This document shows positions 1 through 12,400 of a stretch of 15,543 bases of DNA, one piece after another; the first letter of the stretch is position 1, and each line of letters starts with the position of its first letter. Where the stretch lies: NCBI GenBank assembly GCA_900617975.1, contig UZAE01001056.1:1-15543 (forward strand). Direction: 5' to 3'. Under the pieces are notes generated by a model that saw only the letters and a program-made list of their open reading frames with translations, ran no database searches and had not been told where the DNA came from. The position numbers were made by a program, and so were the translations under genes. Source of the DNA: Rodentolepis nana (lineage: Eukaryota > Platyhelminthes > Cestoda > Cyclophyllidea > Hymenolepididae).

Positions 1-19
1 ATATATATATATATATATT
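1..19. repeat. (AT)n microsatellite, cut by the window edge
   Basis: Perfect AT alternation up to position 18-19; its full length is unknown. Confidence 0.9.
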
Positions 20-293
20 GATTTGCTGAAGAAATGTTTTAATTAAGCAATGCGGTAATAAAACCCTGCCTACCAAAAATACTACCAATGCAATTGTTCA
101 AAATTAATGGAAAGGTGATTGCAAACCCGTAAGAACCTACGGCTGCTGATATTCAAACTTAGATATAATTAACAAGCCGATTGGTATTTCTAACTGAGTA
201 TGTTAGAGTGACGAAACTTAAGCGCCAAACTTAGGATCTGTGCATTTTATTATCTGTTGACTGTACTGATGGAAATTCTGTTCGATTCTCCAG
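1..293 (+). other. 3' end of an upstream intron, with an AT dinucleotide repeat at the window edge
   Basis: AT-rich sequence with no convincing exon. Positions 1-19 are an (AT)n run cut by the window start. The stretch ends in a pyrimidine-rich acceptor, TTCGATTCTCCAG, directly before the first exon. Confidence 0.6.
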
Positions 294-446
294 AAAGATC
301 CAGCGTCAGCAAAGCGTCGTAGTCTTTTGATCGATTGGGAGAAGGCCTTCGAAGAAGCTGGCCTCCCGCCCCCTCCAAGTCCTCCCGAAATCCTTCGGCA
401 TCCCCAGAGAGACGTTAATAACGAATTGGCTATTAACTACAAAGAG
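294..446 (+). CDS. Exon 1 in window: linker upstream of the LIM domain
   Basis: The exon has 51 codons and is phase 0 at both ends. It follows the acceptor TTCTCCAG and is closed by a strong donor, GAG|GTGAGT, at 447. The peptide starts KDPASAKRRSLLIDWEKAFE, followed by a proline-rich PPPPSPP stretch (possible SH3-type ligand, inferred) and ends NELAINYKE. No known domain is visible. The position matches the segment between the CH and LIM domains of MICAL-family proteins. It is not the true first exon, because there is a splice acceptor in front of it and no start codon. Confidence 0.75.
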
Positions 447-3400
447 GTGAGTGCTTTCGTTTCGTCAATATCTGTGAACGGAGCTTCGATTATCTACTGC
501 TGTATTTGAAGATAGTTTTACATGCAAGCTCTAATATCTTTGAAACTAATTATGTGCTAATTTTCCCCATGTTTTACTTTTGTGAATAGCAGAATGATGA
601 TACTGTTTGACTTACATACATAATCCCTGTGGTACTTAATTAGATCAAAATTAACAATGATTCGGTTGTTGCTAGTTTGAATGCTTGCAAGTTTCGATTT
701 GGCGTCCAATCTTCTGACTTAATTCATAGCCAAACTGTGCAATAAACTTCAGTCAGATTTGTGGTTTAAACTCATGTCCATAAATCATTATTTTTTACAT
801 CACATTTTGTCAGCCAATTTAGTTTACCATTCGATTAGGTTACTTTTCAAACTGCTCTAAAGTGTCTAAAGCGCGTTATTTATAATACTTTAATATTAAA
901 CTGTACTGTAATATGTTGTATCTTCGTGATTTTTTTTTGGTTTATATATTTGGAATAAGATTTCTCTGATGAAAAATCCCACGACACCAACCTCACCTTA
1001 ACATAAGCTAATCTTTGGCTATTAGAGGTTAATTAATTAGGATGATGTGGCGTCAATCATTCATTTTGATCATCTCTTCAATTAGATGTCAACTGTCCTT
1101 TAGGAGATTTCGGGTTAACTCCAAACATAAAAGAGCATACAAGCTGACGAAACCCGATTTAAATCATATTTGATAATTGATGTCCATACAACGCCTTTTC
1201 TACGCACTCTCCACATATACCTCAGCTCCAAAGCTTTGCTTGCAATCATCTTTATTCAGGATCGATATGATCAAAGGCTTTGACGATTAATGGAAATAGT
1301 GTTGGTAAATGGGAATTAAATGACTATTCATTCGTTTCCTTTTTAGAAGTCTAGAGACTTTTGTGTGGTGTGTAAGAAGCCTCTCTATGCGGCAGAGAGT
1401 CGAGCCTATGATGGCTTTCTCCTCCATCCGCGATGTTTCCGTTGTGTAGAATGCCAGCGTCCACTTCGGCCGGACATTGCACGTTGTCAATATCACCCCA
1501 AAGACCGTAAGTTTACCGAATTTTAATTTTTATTATTAAGTAGGAGAGTATTCTTAGGTCGGCCAATTCGAGGAATGTCGTTGATGTATTTCGTTTGTCC
1601 AGAGATGATATTTTTTAAGAACTCATAAAATTGATAAATTTATGCACTTCAAATTGTTTAACGAACTCTAAGCTCTGCGGACATGCATTTTGCTACTTGA
1701 AGATTAAATAAGGGTACTTATTGATTAAAAGGTGAACCATCTTTTAACCTGAATAAGCACATGAAGTGGAGCTCTTTTCAGAACACCCTGTTATTCTTCA
1801 CTTCTTCTCAACTCACTGCTTTCCACTATTAAAAAATTCATTTTTCAGTAATCAAATATTAAAATGCCACAATCCCTTTGTTTTAATACCCACTCCTTTT
1901 AAGTTTGATACTTGAAATTACGTTCAATTTCATAAAAAATCTCATACTTTATTTTCTTCTATCACTTCACATATGTAGTACTCAAAAACTGATGTGTAAT
2001 TCATATCTGTGTGTGATTCTCCAACCACAGACACATTTCTTTCCTCAATCGAATCTTCCTGTACTTTTGTACTTTATTCTTTAAGTAGCATCATCAAGTA
2101 TATTAAAAACGGTTATCATCTTGAATTAACACGGCGACTAGCTAAACACACACACGCGCGCGAAAATTTTCACATGTGCGTACCTAGGACGCAATGATGC
2201 AATCCATCGCTGATTGGTTGCGGTGCATGACGCGTTTTGTTTGCCACGTTTGGGTCCTACGCGTGCAAATGCAGCTTTATTTTCGGGAAGCTTCACTTTT
2301 TGCCCTCGTGCTCCGTTCCATTCGTTTCTTTCCCTTCTCAAGTGCTTATTCTTTCCTCCAATTTAGCCAAATTCTACTGCACTATCCATTTCCATCCTAC
2401 CCCCAAGAAAATCTCAACTTCAGGCTCCTCAAATATGCCAGCTCGAACACTTGGTAAGTTTCGAAAGTATTATTTATGCATGGTTTTGTTGTCGATTTTT
2501 CAGCTAGTCGAAACCGTAAACCAAATTAATTAATCCGACCATCTCATTGGACTTCTTAATTGAATTGTACTTATTATTGATGGCCTCTTGGTCGAAATTG
2601 GCATATTAACTTCATTTCCCTTGAAAATGAAATGCACAGATAAAACGCCTATTTCTAGGGCCACATGTGAAACATTCGAATGTCCATTATTGATACACTG
2701 TCATTCGTTCTGTGTTTGTTTACGTCATGACCTCATATCGTGTAATCGTTTGTGATCAGGGGAACTTTTGGTTTTTATTAAATCTCAAAATTGTTAATTT
2801 TCTCCTTACTCTAGTTCAACTTGCTCCTGAATAAATTATGATTGGGACATGCATGCCTATTTACTAGTTAAGATGGTCTGTTAATTAAGCCGATGACTTA
2901 AATGAAGGTGTTTCGTATTTGAGTAATTGTTAAGCCTGCAATAATTTCTTGCATTTGATGTGATAATGTCACTTTGTTGATTGGTTCCCACATCGATTAG
3001 GAAAACCAATTTCGGAAGTTAAATATACTTATTTACCTCGTTTACTTGCTGGTATTTGGCATTTTCGTTTAGAAGAAAAGCTCCAGTGCCTAATTCTATC
3101 CTGAGATTTAGCTTGTCGGACAAAGCACGCTAAATGTCTATGGCGCTTAGTCATCTGAATTTTAATCGTCCGTGGTAGACTAAGCGATGGGAGTTGGCGA
3201 CGGATGTTGTATTAAACAAACGCACTGTGGTTTAATGTATAGTCAGCTCATAAGCTTTTGCATTTTCTGTTTCCGCCGTCTCACATCTAGATCTCTGGCT
3301 AAAGTAAGTAGTGTAGTGGGCAATTTCCTTCAATGGCGGTCTAGAGAAGAGCTTTTTAAAATTGAGGTGAGCAACTTTAAGATCTTACAGTTATGAAATT

Positions 3401-6400
3401 ATCTTCTGCTTCTCTGTCGAGGGAAATAAATTGGAATTGAACTCAGTCGCTAAAAAGGGATCCGGTCGTTGGTCGTAAACTATACGGTCTATGTGCAAAA
3501 GAATGTGCCTGGTTGTCTTCCCTACAGAGGTTTTACTCTGCTTACTACTTATGGTGCACAGATAACTTTTTTATAGGCTACGTTTATTAACGTGGTTTAT
3601 TCGATATTTTGATATCTCACAAAGGAAGTCGTCTGAATTGACGATATAGCCCTCATTTTGCAAATGCATTTCGAACCAGTCCATTGTCACCGCTAAACAA
3701 TGTCAATATATCTATCATTGCTTCAAACTTCGATACGATATGATTATTTTTTTCTAGTTTCATTTTAAATCATAATATGCCAAGAAATGAGCTTTTATAC
3801 TACTTAAATAATCATTCCCTTACCAATTAATTGACCGAAGACCCAGTTGCATTTGGTGTCTTGAAATTTTTCGCTCCCTTCTGAATTGCGCGTGGGGGAT
3901 TGAGTAAATTTTACGCTATTGCCAATAGAAACTACCGTTTAGGGGAAGAATTCAGTGAGCACTATCGCTCTGTTCGATGAATGATTTGGCGAACCACTAT
4001 ACAAGTTGTTTGTGGAATGAAAATACGTATCTGTATATAATCTTATTGGTCTCGCGTCTGCATTGTCAAACTGGCAGGTATTCGATCGTTTAATCGTCAA
4101 TCGTTGACATGAACCGTACTGTTGAAATAACGCATGCAATGTCCTATTTTCCCAAATTCCTTTCTCTCTCTCTCTCAAGTTGCATGCTGAAATATTTCTA
4201 TATTTTGGCATTTGAGTAGAATAGATGAGTAATTTTTATTTTTCTCATGCACTCTTGTATTGCTGTCTGCCAACTGCTTTTGTCAACGAATTTCTAAAAA
4301 CAAATTCCATGGTTAGAGAACTTTTCAGAAGCGCAGACACCATGCTATCATTGGAAATTACCTAATGACTGAGATAGGGATTTTCTAGTGCCAGACATGA
4401 TTTCCCAGTTGGAAATGTTTCAACTTATATCAATCTCGTAATTTTCTGCAGAAATGTATTGAATGTGAATCAACTTCTTATTTTCTCTAAAGTTCAATAT
4501 GCTTCAAAGTATTGGCATATTCAGCAATAGGTTGTTCACATTGGATATGTGTCGAGAAATTATCTTATTATCGTGCCAGTTGAGCAGAAGGGGTTATACC
4601 TTGATTCGGTGACTTTCTTGAAATCAAAGGCTTTCGGTTAGTTCATGTTTTGATTTGCGTCTCCTAGTCCTTTATAAAGGCTACGCAATTTAATCGAAAT
4701 CTGATTTTGAACGAGGTTTGTTGCTAAACCCACCAGATGTTGGCTTCCATTAAAATTTTTAAGTTGAAGATACCACGTGGTGCCTAGTTCAAGTGGTTAG
4801 TTACAAGTTAGCAATAAATTTAATTAAGTTTATTCTTCAACTCAGCTCAAGGAAGAGACTTAAAAATTATTATTTTTAGGAAGTCTCGTACTTTCATCGC
4901 TCTCTTCGGATCCCAAATTTAAATATTTTTCGTCTAATGTTGCCCTTTAACTTAATCAGCGAACCCAGGAGTTAATGCACATTTGCTTCTGATTTTTTTA
5001 TTGACTTGAAATATATTAAAGGCCTCAATTCTGGACTTGGCTTATTAAATCAAAAGTTGTTCTTTCAAGCTCGGATGAATCACTATTCGAGCTTCTGGTC
5101 TACTAGTTATTTTATCGGTTTAACTATTTCTTTGTGGATCAGGATTCCCATATTTAGTGAACTATCTGTTAGTTCCATAAAGAGGCTTCTTAATTGTCAA
5201 TTGATTATTGATTTACTATTAATTTGAGCAATTCTATTATTCCCTTATTCTAACTCAACTATTGTGGTAAGTGCATTCGTTTTAATGACATTTTCTCTCA
5301 ATCCACTCCTTAAGGCTTATAAAGTACATTTTAATATTTTCGTCTATTCTCCACTAATGCAAATTTTTTTGCACAAAATGCATTCGTTTGAAATACTGAG
5401 AGATTTTTGTTCCCTTAACCATATGCAAACTTTGATCAAAGTAAAGTTTTTGTAATTGTTATTTTTAAATTTTCCTGCTTTCTGTTGTTTTTTTCAGCCA
5501 AAAAATCCTGTTAACAATACGGCCTATGAAACTGTCTTAGTTGAATTTATACTCCCTGGAATTTTGTCCTTTATTCAACTATTGTAATTCCACCTAGTGT
5601 AAAGTTACAGAGGTTTTGGTGTTAACTGGGCCTCCAAACATTATTGCACCTAACTTCAAAGGTAAGTAGTTTTCTCGCCTTGAAAATGATATCCTCGATG
5701 TACGATCGAACTTAGCTTTTCATATTTTGGTTTGGGTTATTTATGTCGTGATTCCAATAGGAACTTATAAATGGCTATGTTACTTGTAACCTTGTTCAAA
5801 TTAATAATAATTTGGCTAGATGAGGGAATAATCGGAAAAGCTTCAGTAAATTAGGTAATTTTTAGCTCTTATTAATGAAAATTGAGGAGATATCTTACAT
5901 AGTATTGAATTTTCATTAAAATTAAACATTTTACTGAATCATTCGTTTACAGCTATTTTCCACATTCACTGATCCCGTTATGAAAGTAGGTATCGAAACT
6001 GAAAAGTGTTAATAACTACTTAAAATTGTAAAAGATTTCATCATTTTGGATATTTGAGATGTTGATCACGTTAGGGTTCATGAATGCACAACTAACCGAG
6101 CTTTCCCATAGCTTTGTTTACTGTTTTGCCTGGTTAAGTTGTTTATCTTTGCTCAGCCCTTATTATACAAATGACTCATCACTTAATTTGTCCAAGGAGA
6201 TCTCGGTGATTGAGACGGACGCATTTAGGTTGAAAGTGCTTGGAATATTTATTATTTATTTATTTGTTTAAATATCTCTAAAATTTCCCGAAATTTGAAT
6301 CTATTGCCACCTTGGTGTCAATTTTACATATTTGTTAATTCAAGAGTAGAAAATACAAGCGAGAGGAATTGAGTTTGCTAACTTAAACGCTTTTTTAATA

Positions 6401-9400
6401 AGGTGTGAATATTTTAGAGTCATTATCAATGTCTTTCTTTAGCGAAACCTAGTGAGGTCTACTATCAACAAGTCCTATCCACTCTCTTCACTTTGACTGT
6501 GGGAAAATGTAAATGCTATCCAACAATGTAACTTTATGTTACTAATTAGTACATTGGTAATTTGAGGCAATCGACTTATTCGACTTTCGAATTATAGGAT
6601 CCTTGGCTTTTTATACCTCGTATCATCTGAATCTTATTTACTGATTATAATTCGTATTTTGATGAACTCGAAAGTCAGTCAGAACAATATTTACATAACT
6701 TTTGTTGTTTATGTGCCGAATTTAACTAGATTAGTCTCAGTCTTGTTTAAATCGTTCATATCGGTAGTCAATATTTAAATCCACTTTAGTGGCCTCCAAA
6801 CCCCGCACCTCCAACGCACCAAGTCTCTTCTACAATCTAGTCAATTCTACGCCTCCCTCTTCAAGGCCACATCGATGTGCTTTGACTGGTGACGGCACAT
6901 CTTCCAATGCTAGTTCCCTGATCTCGGATGTTACCACTGACATCCAACCACGTGCTGCACGTCGTCGGCAGATCAACAACCGCCGTTGGTCCGTTCTACG
7001 TGGTATCCGAGACGAACCTGCACCTCCGGTACTCCTCAATGCCCGAAATGGGGTCCCTGGAACCCTTGGACTCCCTGAATGTATTCGACGGGCGGCCTTT
7101 GATGAGAGACTCTATCGTCTGAATGGATCTCTACAACCTGCTGATTTTCTAAGGTATGGTAGGTTGAAATTTTCCATAGCCTTTTCTAGTATCCCACACC
7201 TTAAAGTAAGATAGAATATTTTCTGCTGGGAAGTTTATTAAAAATTACAAATGCAATATTTTTCGTAAAGGAGAATGACTTCAGTGTTAGACTTATTGCG
7301 TTTTTTTAACAGATTTATCACAGCAGCACTATACACTGCACACCTCAGTGAAAATTAGCATGCTATGCACGCTAGCTTTTAAATTACTTTGGATTAACCC
7401 CTCTATAGCTTTGCACAGTGCAAATTTCAACAAGACTGCAGTCGGCCTTTAATAATTTTTGGGTAAAGAAGGAAAAAGTAAGTATTTTTGTCTTAAACAC
7501 TGACTGTTTTTGCTGCTATTTGCTGAAACGTATTATGCACCTGATTCAGATTGTTGTTTGGTATCTGGCATTGTCTTTCAATGAGCCGAAATTATTTGGG
7601 AACTATCCTATTAGTGAATGTCAAAATTAGTAGAACTTTTTCACCATGAAATATTTCCCCACTGGAGCTATGTTTTTCTCAGATCCTTTCGGAAGGGGGG
7701 GGCAGAAATCCGTAACTCAAATTCTACTTTATATGGGACTGTTTGGCAATCGGATTTGGCAGTAAAGCGGCAGTTGTAAGACGTCCCTTCAATGTATGAG
7801 CCTGACAACTTTTCTCTCAATAGAATTCCCCGTAAGGCAAAAAATTGCTCATTTTCGTTGTGTGTAAGCGACTGAATTGGTTTAGTATCAATGGGCCCAA
7901 AAAATTATTGATCGTAAAACTGCATTAAAAGATTGTGTTTTGTCAATGTTTATAGCATTTACTAAACGGCAAACTCACATTCGAGATGTCAAATTTCACG
8001 ATTGGACAAGATATATTTCCCAAAGTTTTCAGTATCTATTGACCAGCTGTTCAACTCAACATCAGGAAAGTGGAATACTATTAGGCAACTTGCATAATCT
8101 CCAAATAGCAGAACTGAAAGAGAGAGAGAGAACTCAAAATGCAGTGCTCACTCAAGGTCAATGATTTGATCTTTGTTATTAATTTACATGATAAATTAAA
8201 GCTTTACTAAATCCAATAACATGAAAGGACCTATGATATCGTCAGATTTGAACTTTTTGTGAACTACCTTGATGTGTAAAACTTGACTGTATTTCAATCC
8301 ACTGCTTCTGTTCCCAGACTTACTAACCATTTGTGTTCATTAATAATTCCTTGTATTCTGGTGTCTTTGTTTTATGAGCTCCGTGTGTTCACTTGTCCTC
8401 GCGTGTTCATCAATTTTTTAGCGTGTCTCGGCCTCTTAATTGCGAAGTGCTGAGCGAATTCGTTTCCGTGGGGATCATCCATTCTACGCAAATGTGAGAA
8501 CACTGTCATGTGGTTTTTGTCACCAGAGAGGAGAGTTATGTCCACCAACTTTTTTGTTTGTCAATTTCCGTACTTCCACTGTGTCTTTTGGTTTTGTGCT
8601 AATTCTGTTTACAAACCCTAGCGCATTATTATTGCCCTGAAAGTGAAATTTACTCAGTTCTGTTGTGCTAAAGTAACCTTGAATAGTATGAAGCTGATCT
8701 ACATTTATAGCGGTGGTTGATTAATCTGAAAAACTAATTGACATTCTTTGATGCTCAATATTATAGAACTATCTCAATAGAAAAATTCTGAACTAATGTA
8801 AAATTTGTACACTGCTGCTTACTGAACCTTTTGAGTTAAATTTGCTAACCCTGAGAATTCGACCGTTCAAATGGGCTGAAGCGCTATCTGGTTGTCCTAA
8901 ATTTTACTCTTTTATACTTTCCAACTGTACTTTGGCTAGATACTAGTTAATTATCAAGCAAACATCGATTTTTTGCTTTCTCAAGACAATAATAACCGGG
9001 CAGATTAGTATTGTATTTTAAAAAAACGGTTACTTTTAAAAAACGTTAACAAACTTTTTAAGTATTTGATTGCATTTTGAAGTTCCCACGATGACTCTGT
9101 CAGTGATTTTTTTTATTAAAGAATATATATGAAAAAATATCTCAATTTGAGAAAATTTCGGCAAATGCATTTACTTTATATCAAATAAAAGATTATGAAG
9201 CAAGTATTTGAAATTGCGAATATTTGTGTCGATTCCCAACTTCAAGTTGAACATTGAATAAGCACTTAAGTCAAGTTTGAACCCGTTTTCCCTGCAAGAG
9301 TATATTCGATGAACGTCTTTACCCCCCGTCATTGAATAATCTCAAAAATAAAGCTCGTTTTGAATTACTTCATTTATTTTAAACTATGAAAAATTATTTG

Positions 9401-12400
9401 CATTTCCACTTTTGTTAAGAAAGTTCATCTGGAGATATGCTCTTTTAAAACTAACTTTTTACATCCGAATGACTACTTTATAGTATTTTACAATTTTTCT
9501 AGAGTCCTTTTTTACACAGCATTCTTACTCGGTTTGAAGCGTAGGAGGCTGTCAAAAAATGCACTAATATGATTTCACACTAATTGTAGCTTCAATTATA
9601 CCGATTATTCGTGAGAAAGCCAAATTCTGTCGTTTTTTTCACCACCTAATTGATTTCACGTGTATTCCCGTTTTTTTCAGTGATATTACGTCATACCTTC
9701 TTGATGACAATGAGGACTTTTTTGCGTAAGTACACAAAATTGACTACTTAATAATTTACCAATAGCATTCAATATAATGAATTACGCACCCATTATAGAT
9801 CAACCGAAGAGGACTTATCTGATCTCAATACTACAAGCAACATTCTCTCCTCAGGCTTTGATGAATCTCCACTAATTAGTATGGAGGAGGCAACTCACCT
9901 GTGCCGAATTCGACGTGATGAAAACTTATACCTCCGCCATCATCCACCCACTGAAAGTTCTTCAGAAACTTATTCAGACGACTCACAAAGTGACGAGGAC
10001 AGCCGAATTTCCTCGGCGGAAATTTTCGACACTCCCGAACAAGCTCCTGAATACGCCAATGCACGCTGGACTCTCATGCGGCCTCACTCTCCAGGCGACT
10101 CTAATCCCCCTCCGACCAATTTTAATTCTCCCACGATTACTAATATCAATTCAGTTGAATCATCCCCTCTTGTACAAAAGTACGGTCTTTCCGCCCCCAT
10201 ACTACTTGCTAAACAGCGTTTCCTGATGGCCGATCCCGAGCCTATCCGTATTGATTCAGTGGCTTTTCGTGCAAGCAAGAACAAGGAGCGTACAACCGAG
10301 ACTACACTTCCTGATTGTACTGAGGAAGTGAGTTACATTCCCGGAGTAATTGCCATCACTCTGCCTCTTATAGATGTTCTGGAACCCTCGTCGACTTTGC
10401 TAGACCATTACACTTCATCTGAACTTGTAGCAATCACCCCTCAAGTCTCTTCCCTCCCTACCTACCTCAATCTACCGGTACTTAACCTACCTATTCAACC
10501 AATGATCTCCCTCTCACCTTTAAACCCTCCTATATCTGACACTGTGAATTCATCTATAGTGGAGGAAAATGAGTTCATGGCATTTGATCAGAGCATCGAA
10601 TCAAGGCCTGTAAGAAATGGCACTATCACAATTGTAGATACACTTCCACACTTGACTTACCCCCTTCTAAAACGGTCTTCCACAATGTTGAGTGAAACCT
10701 ACGGTTCAGAAGCATTTGATGGTTCCACGGTTGTTAGTGAGTACAACTGTGTTCTAGAACCTAGCTCACACAGAAACGGTACTGTTAGTGCTACCGTATC
10801 TCTTGTGTCAAGTAGCTCAGAATCTGAGTCAGAGAGTGATGATGAACTTGTACTCCTTCAGAAGTCTGTCATTTATCCACCAACAGAACTTAGTCAACAG
10901 TTAAAGGAAAACATTGATCAGGTTTCCAGACACGAGGCTGTTCCACTGTATATGCTGACCTCGAGGTTGGATTCTGATGATGACCAGAGACTAGTGAATC
11001 CTCATGAGGCCTTAGATTATCAAGATGATGAGGAAGAAGATACAACGGAAAGTTCTTCTGAAGATGACTCATCTCTTCCACCATTTACTGGTGTTCATGC
11101 AAAGGAGATAGCCGCATTAAAAACTCGACTTTCTCAACTTGAAAATGAGATGCTTGAATTAGAGGTTCAAGGTGCTCTAAAGGAGCGAGCTCTTAGAGGG
11201 CTGGAGGAATCAGCAGCTCAACATGCAGAATTGTATTTAGGATTTCAGACCTCATCCACAAGTGAGCCAGACCTATCTGTCAATACCTCTGCTAAGCGTG
11301 AAGCGAATTCTCGGTGGCGGTGGTTAAAGTCCAAGCGAAACGGAAATCGAATCACACGTAACTCGACATGCAATCGTCTAGAGATGCCTGAACAAGAGAT
11401 GAAAGAATATCCAGAAAAAGCCCAGATCTTTTCCGAATTGCTTTCTCTCATCTCTCAGAGGAATAAACTCGTTACTCAGGAAGCGATCATCATGGCAGAG
11501 TTGAAGAAAATAGAGCTGGAAGCTTATGAAGAGACCCTTCAAAAGGCTTACGACTCCTTGAGACAAAATGGTGAGACTAAAGATGTCAAAATCGGCAGAG
11601 CATTTAAACGTCATGGCGCTGGGAAGTTAAAAAAGGAGCGTATCTATCCGTCCAATAGAGATCCTAGTAGTGAAACAAAGGAGAAAATTCTTCTGGATGA
11701 AATCCGAAAGGTTTCGTTAGAGAAGACAGCTTTGACAGCTATTCAGAGCGAGACTATTCAACTGTAAGCTGTCTGCCTGCCTTTGTGCCTATCTAAGTAG
11801 TAGTTACGTGAATGTATTACGTGTTCGTGTTCAAGCTCATTTCTATTTCTCCCTCATTTATTGACATTACAGACCAGATAGCAAGGACTCATGGTTTTAG
11901 GTGTGTGAGTTTATTTCATGCGCATGTTATTCTCTTCTCATCCTATCGTGCTGTGTGTATTTTTGTCTTTGTCTTATTTCATCCTTATGTGTGTTTTTCT
12001 GGGCTTGCCATCGTTTTTGCTACCTTGCATGCCACTTTGCACGTTTTCGCACCTCATCACACCATACGTTTTGTCATTTAGTCCTTGTTTTGACAGGAAA
12101 TATCTTATTGTAATGCATGAATTCATTTGATGAACTGTTGTTATGGCCCTACAGAAAGTGTACTTCTCACCACAATCCACCCTAAGGATCTAGTTTAAAA
12201 ATAATCTGTAGGGGATAGTTGAAATTCGCTGAACTACTTTTTGTTAGATCTTTACAAATTTCACTGCCTCGTAGAGAAGGCATAAAACTAAAATTCTACT
12301 TGGACAACAAGGTAATGTAGTAGCATCAATAGACCACTTTACAAGCAGATGATTGAATCACATCGAGTTCAGATTCGCCGGAGCACTTCCCTTATGACTG

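Larger units (their letters stand above)
7154..9680 (+). other. Intron (2527 nt, phase 2) with candidate cassette exons
   Basis: Donor GTATGG, acceptor CCCGTTTTTTTCAG. It holds a run of 8 G at 7695-7702, a GA-rich run near 8119-8131, and exon-like segments at 7409-7477, 7683-7775 and 8422-8493. The rest, especially 8660-9680, is AT-rich with nothing recognised. Confidence 0.65.

Noticed and set aside
3291..3303. A 13 nt microexon between TCTAG and AAA|GTAAGT
   Set aside because: Entry phase 1 leads to exit phase 2, which exon 4 cannot accept; it would frameshift the protein.
3939..4211. Minus-strand 90-residue open frame
   Set aside because: No recognisable domain, intron-like composition, and no promoter or splice context that I can support.
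7940..8164. 74-residue plus-strand open frame with a possible acceptor before 7956
   Set aside because: The frame would need entry phase 1 from exon 4 and has no good donor in a useful phase; the required phase 2 meets TAA within a few codons.
8440..8640. 66-residue open frame containing several Cys
   Set aside because: The Cys spacing does not form a known zinc finger, and the 3' half is Phe/Leu-rich, as expected from T-rich intron DNA.
9876..11614. Several open frames on the minus strand and in other plus frames
   Set aside because: They lie over the long coding exon 6 and are its shadows; none has a known domain.
11812..12180. Overlapping open frames with hydrophobic, Cys/Phe-rich translations
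   Set aside because: Three frames are open at once because the DNA is T-rich and poor in stops; this is a composition effect.
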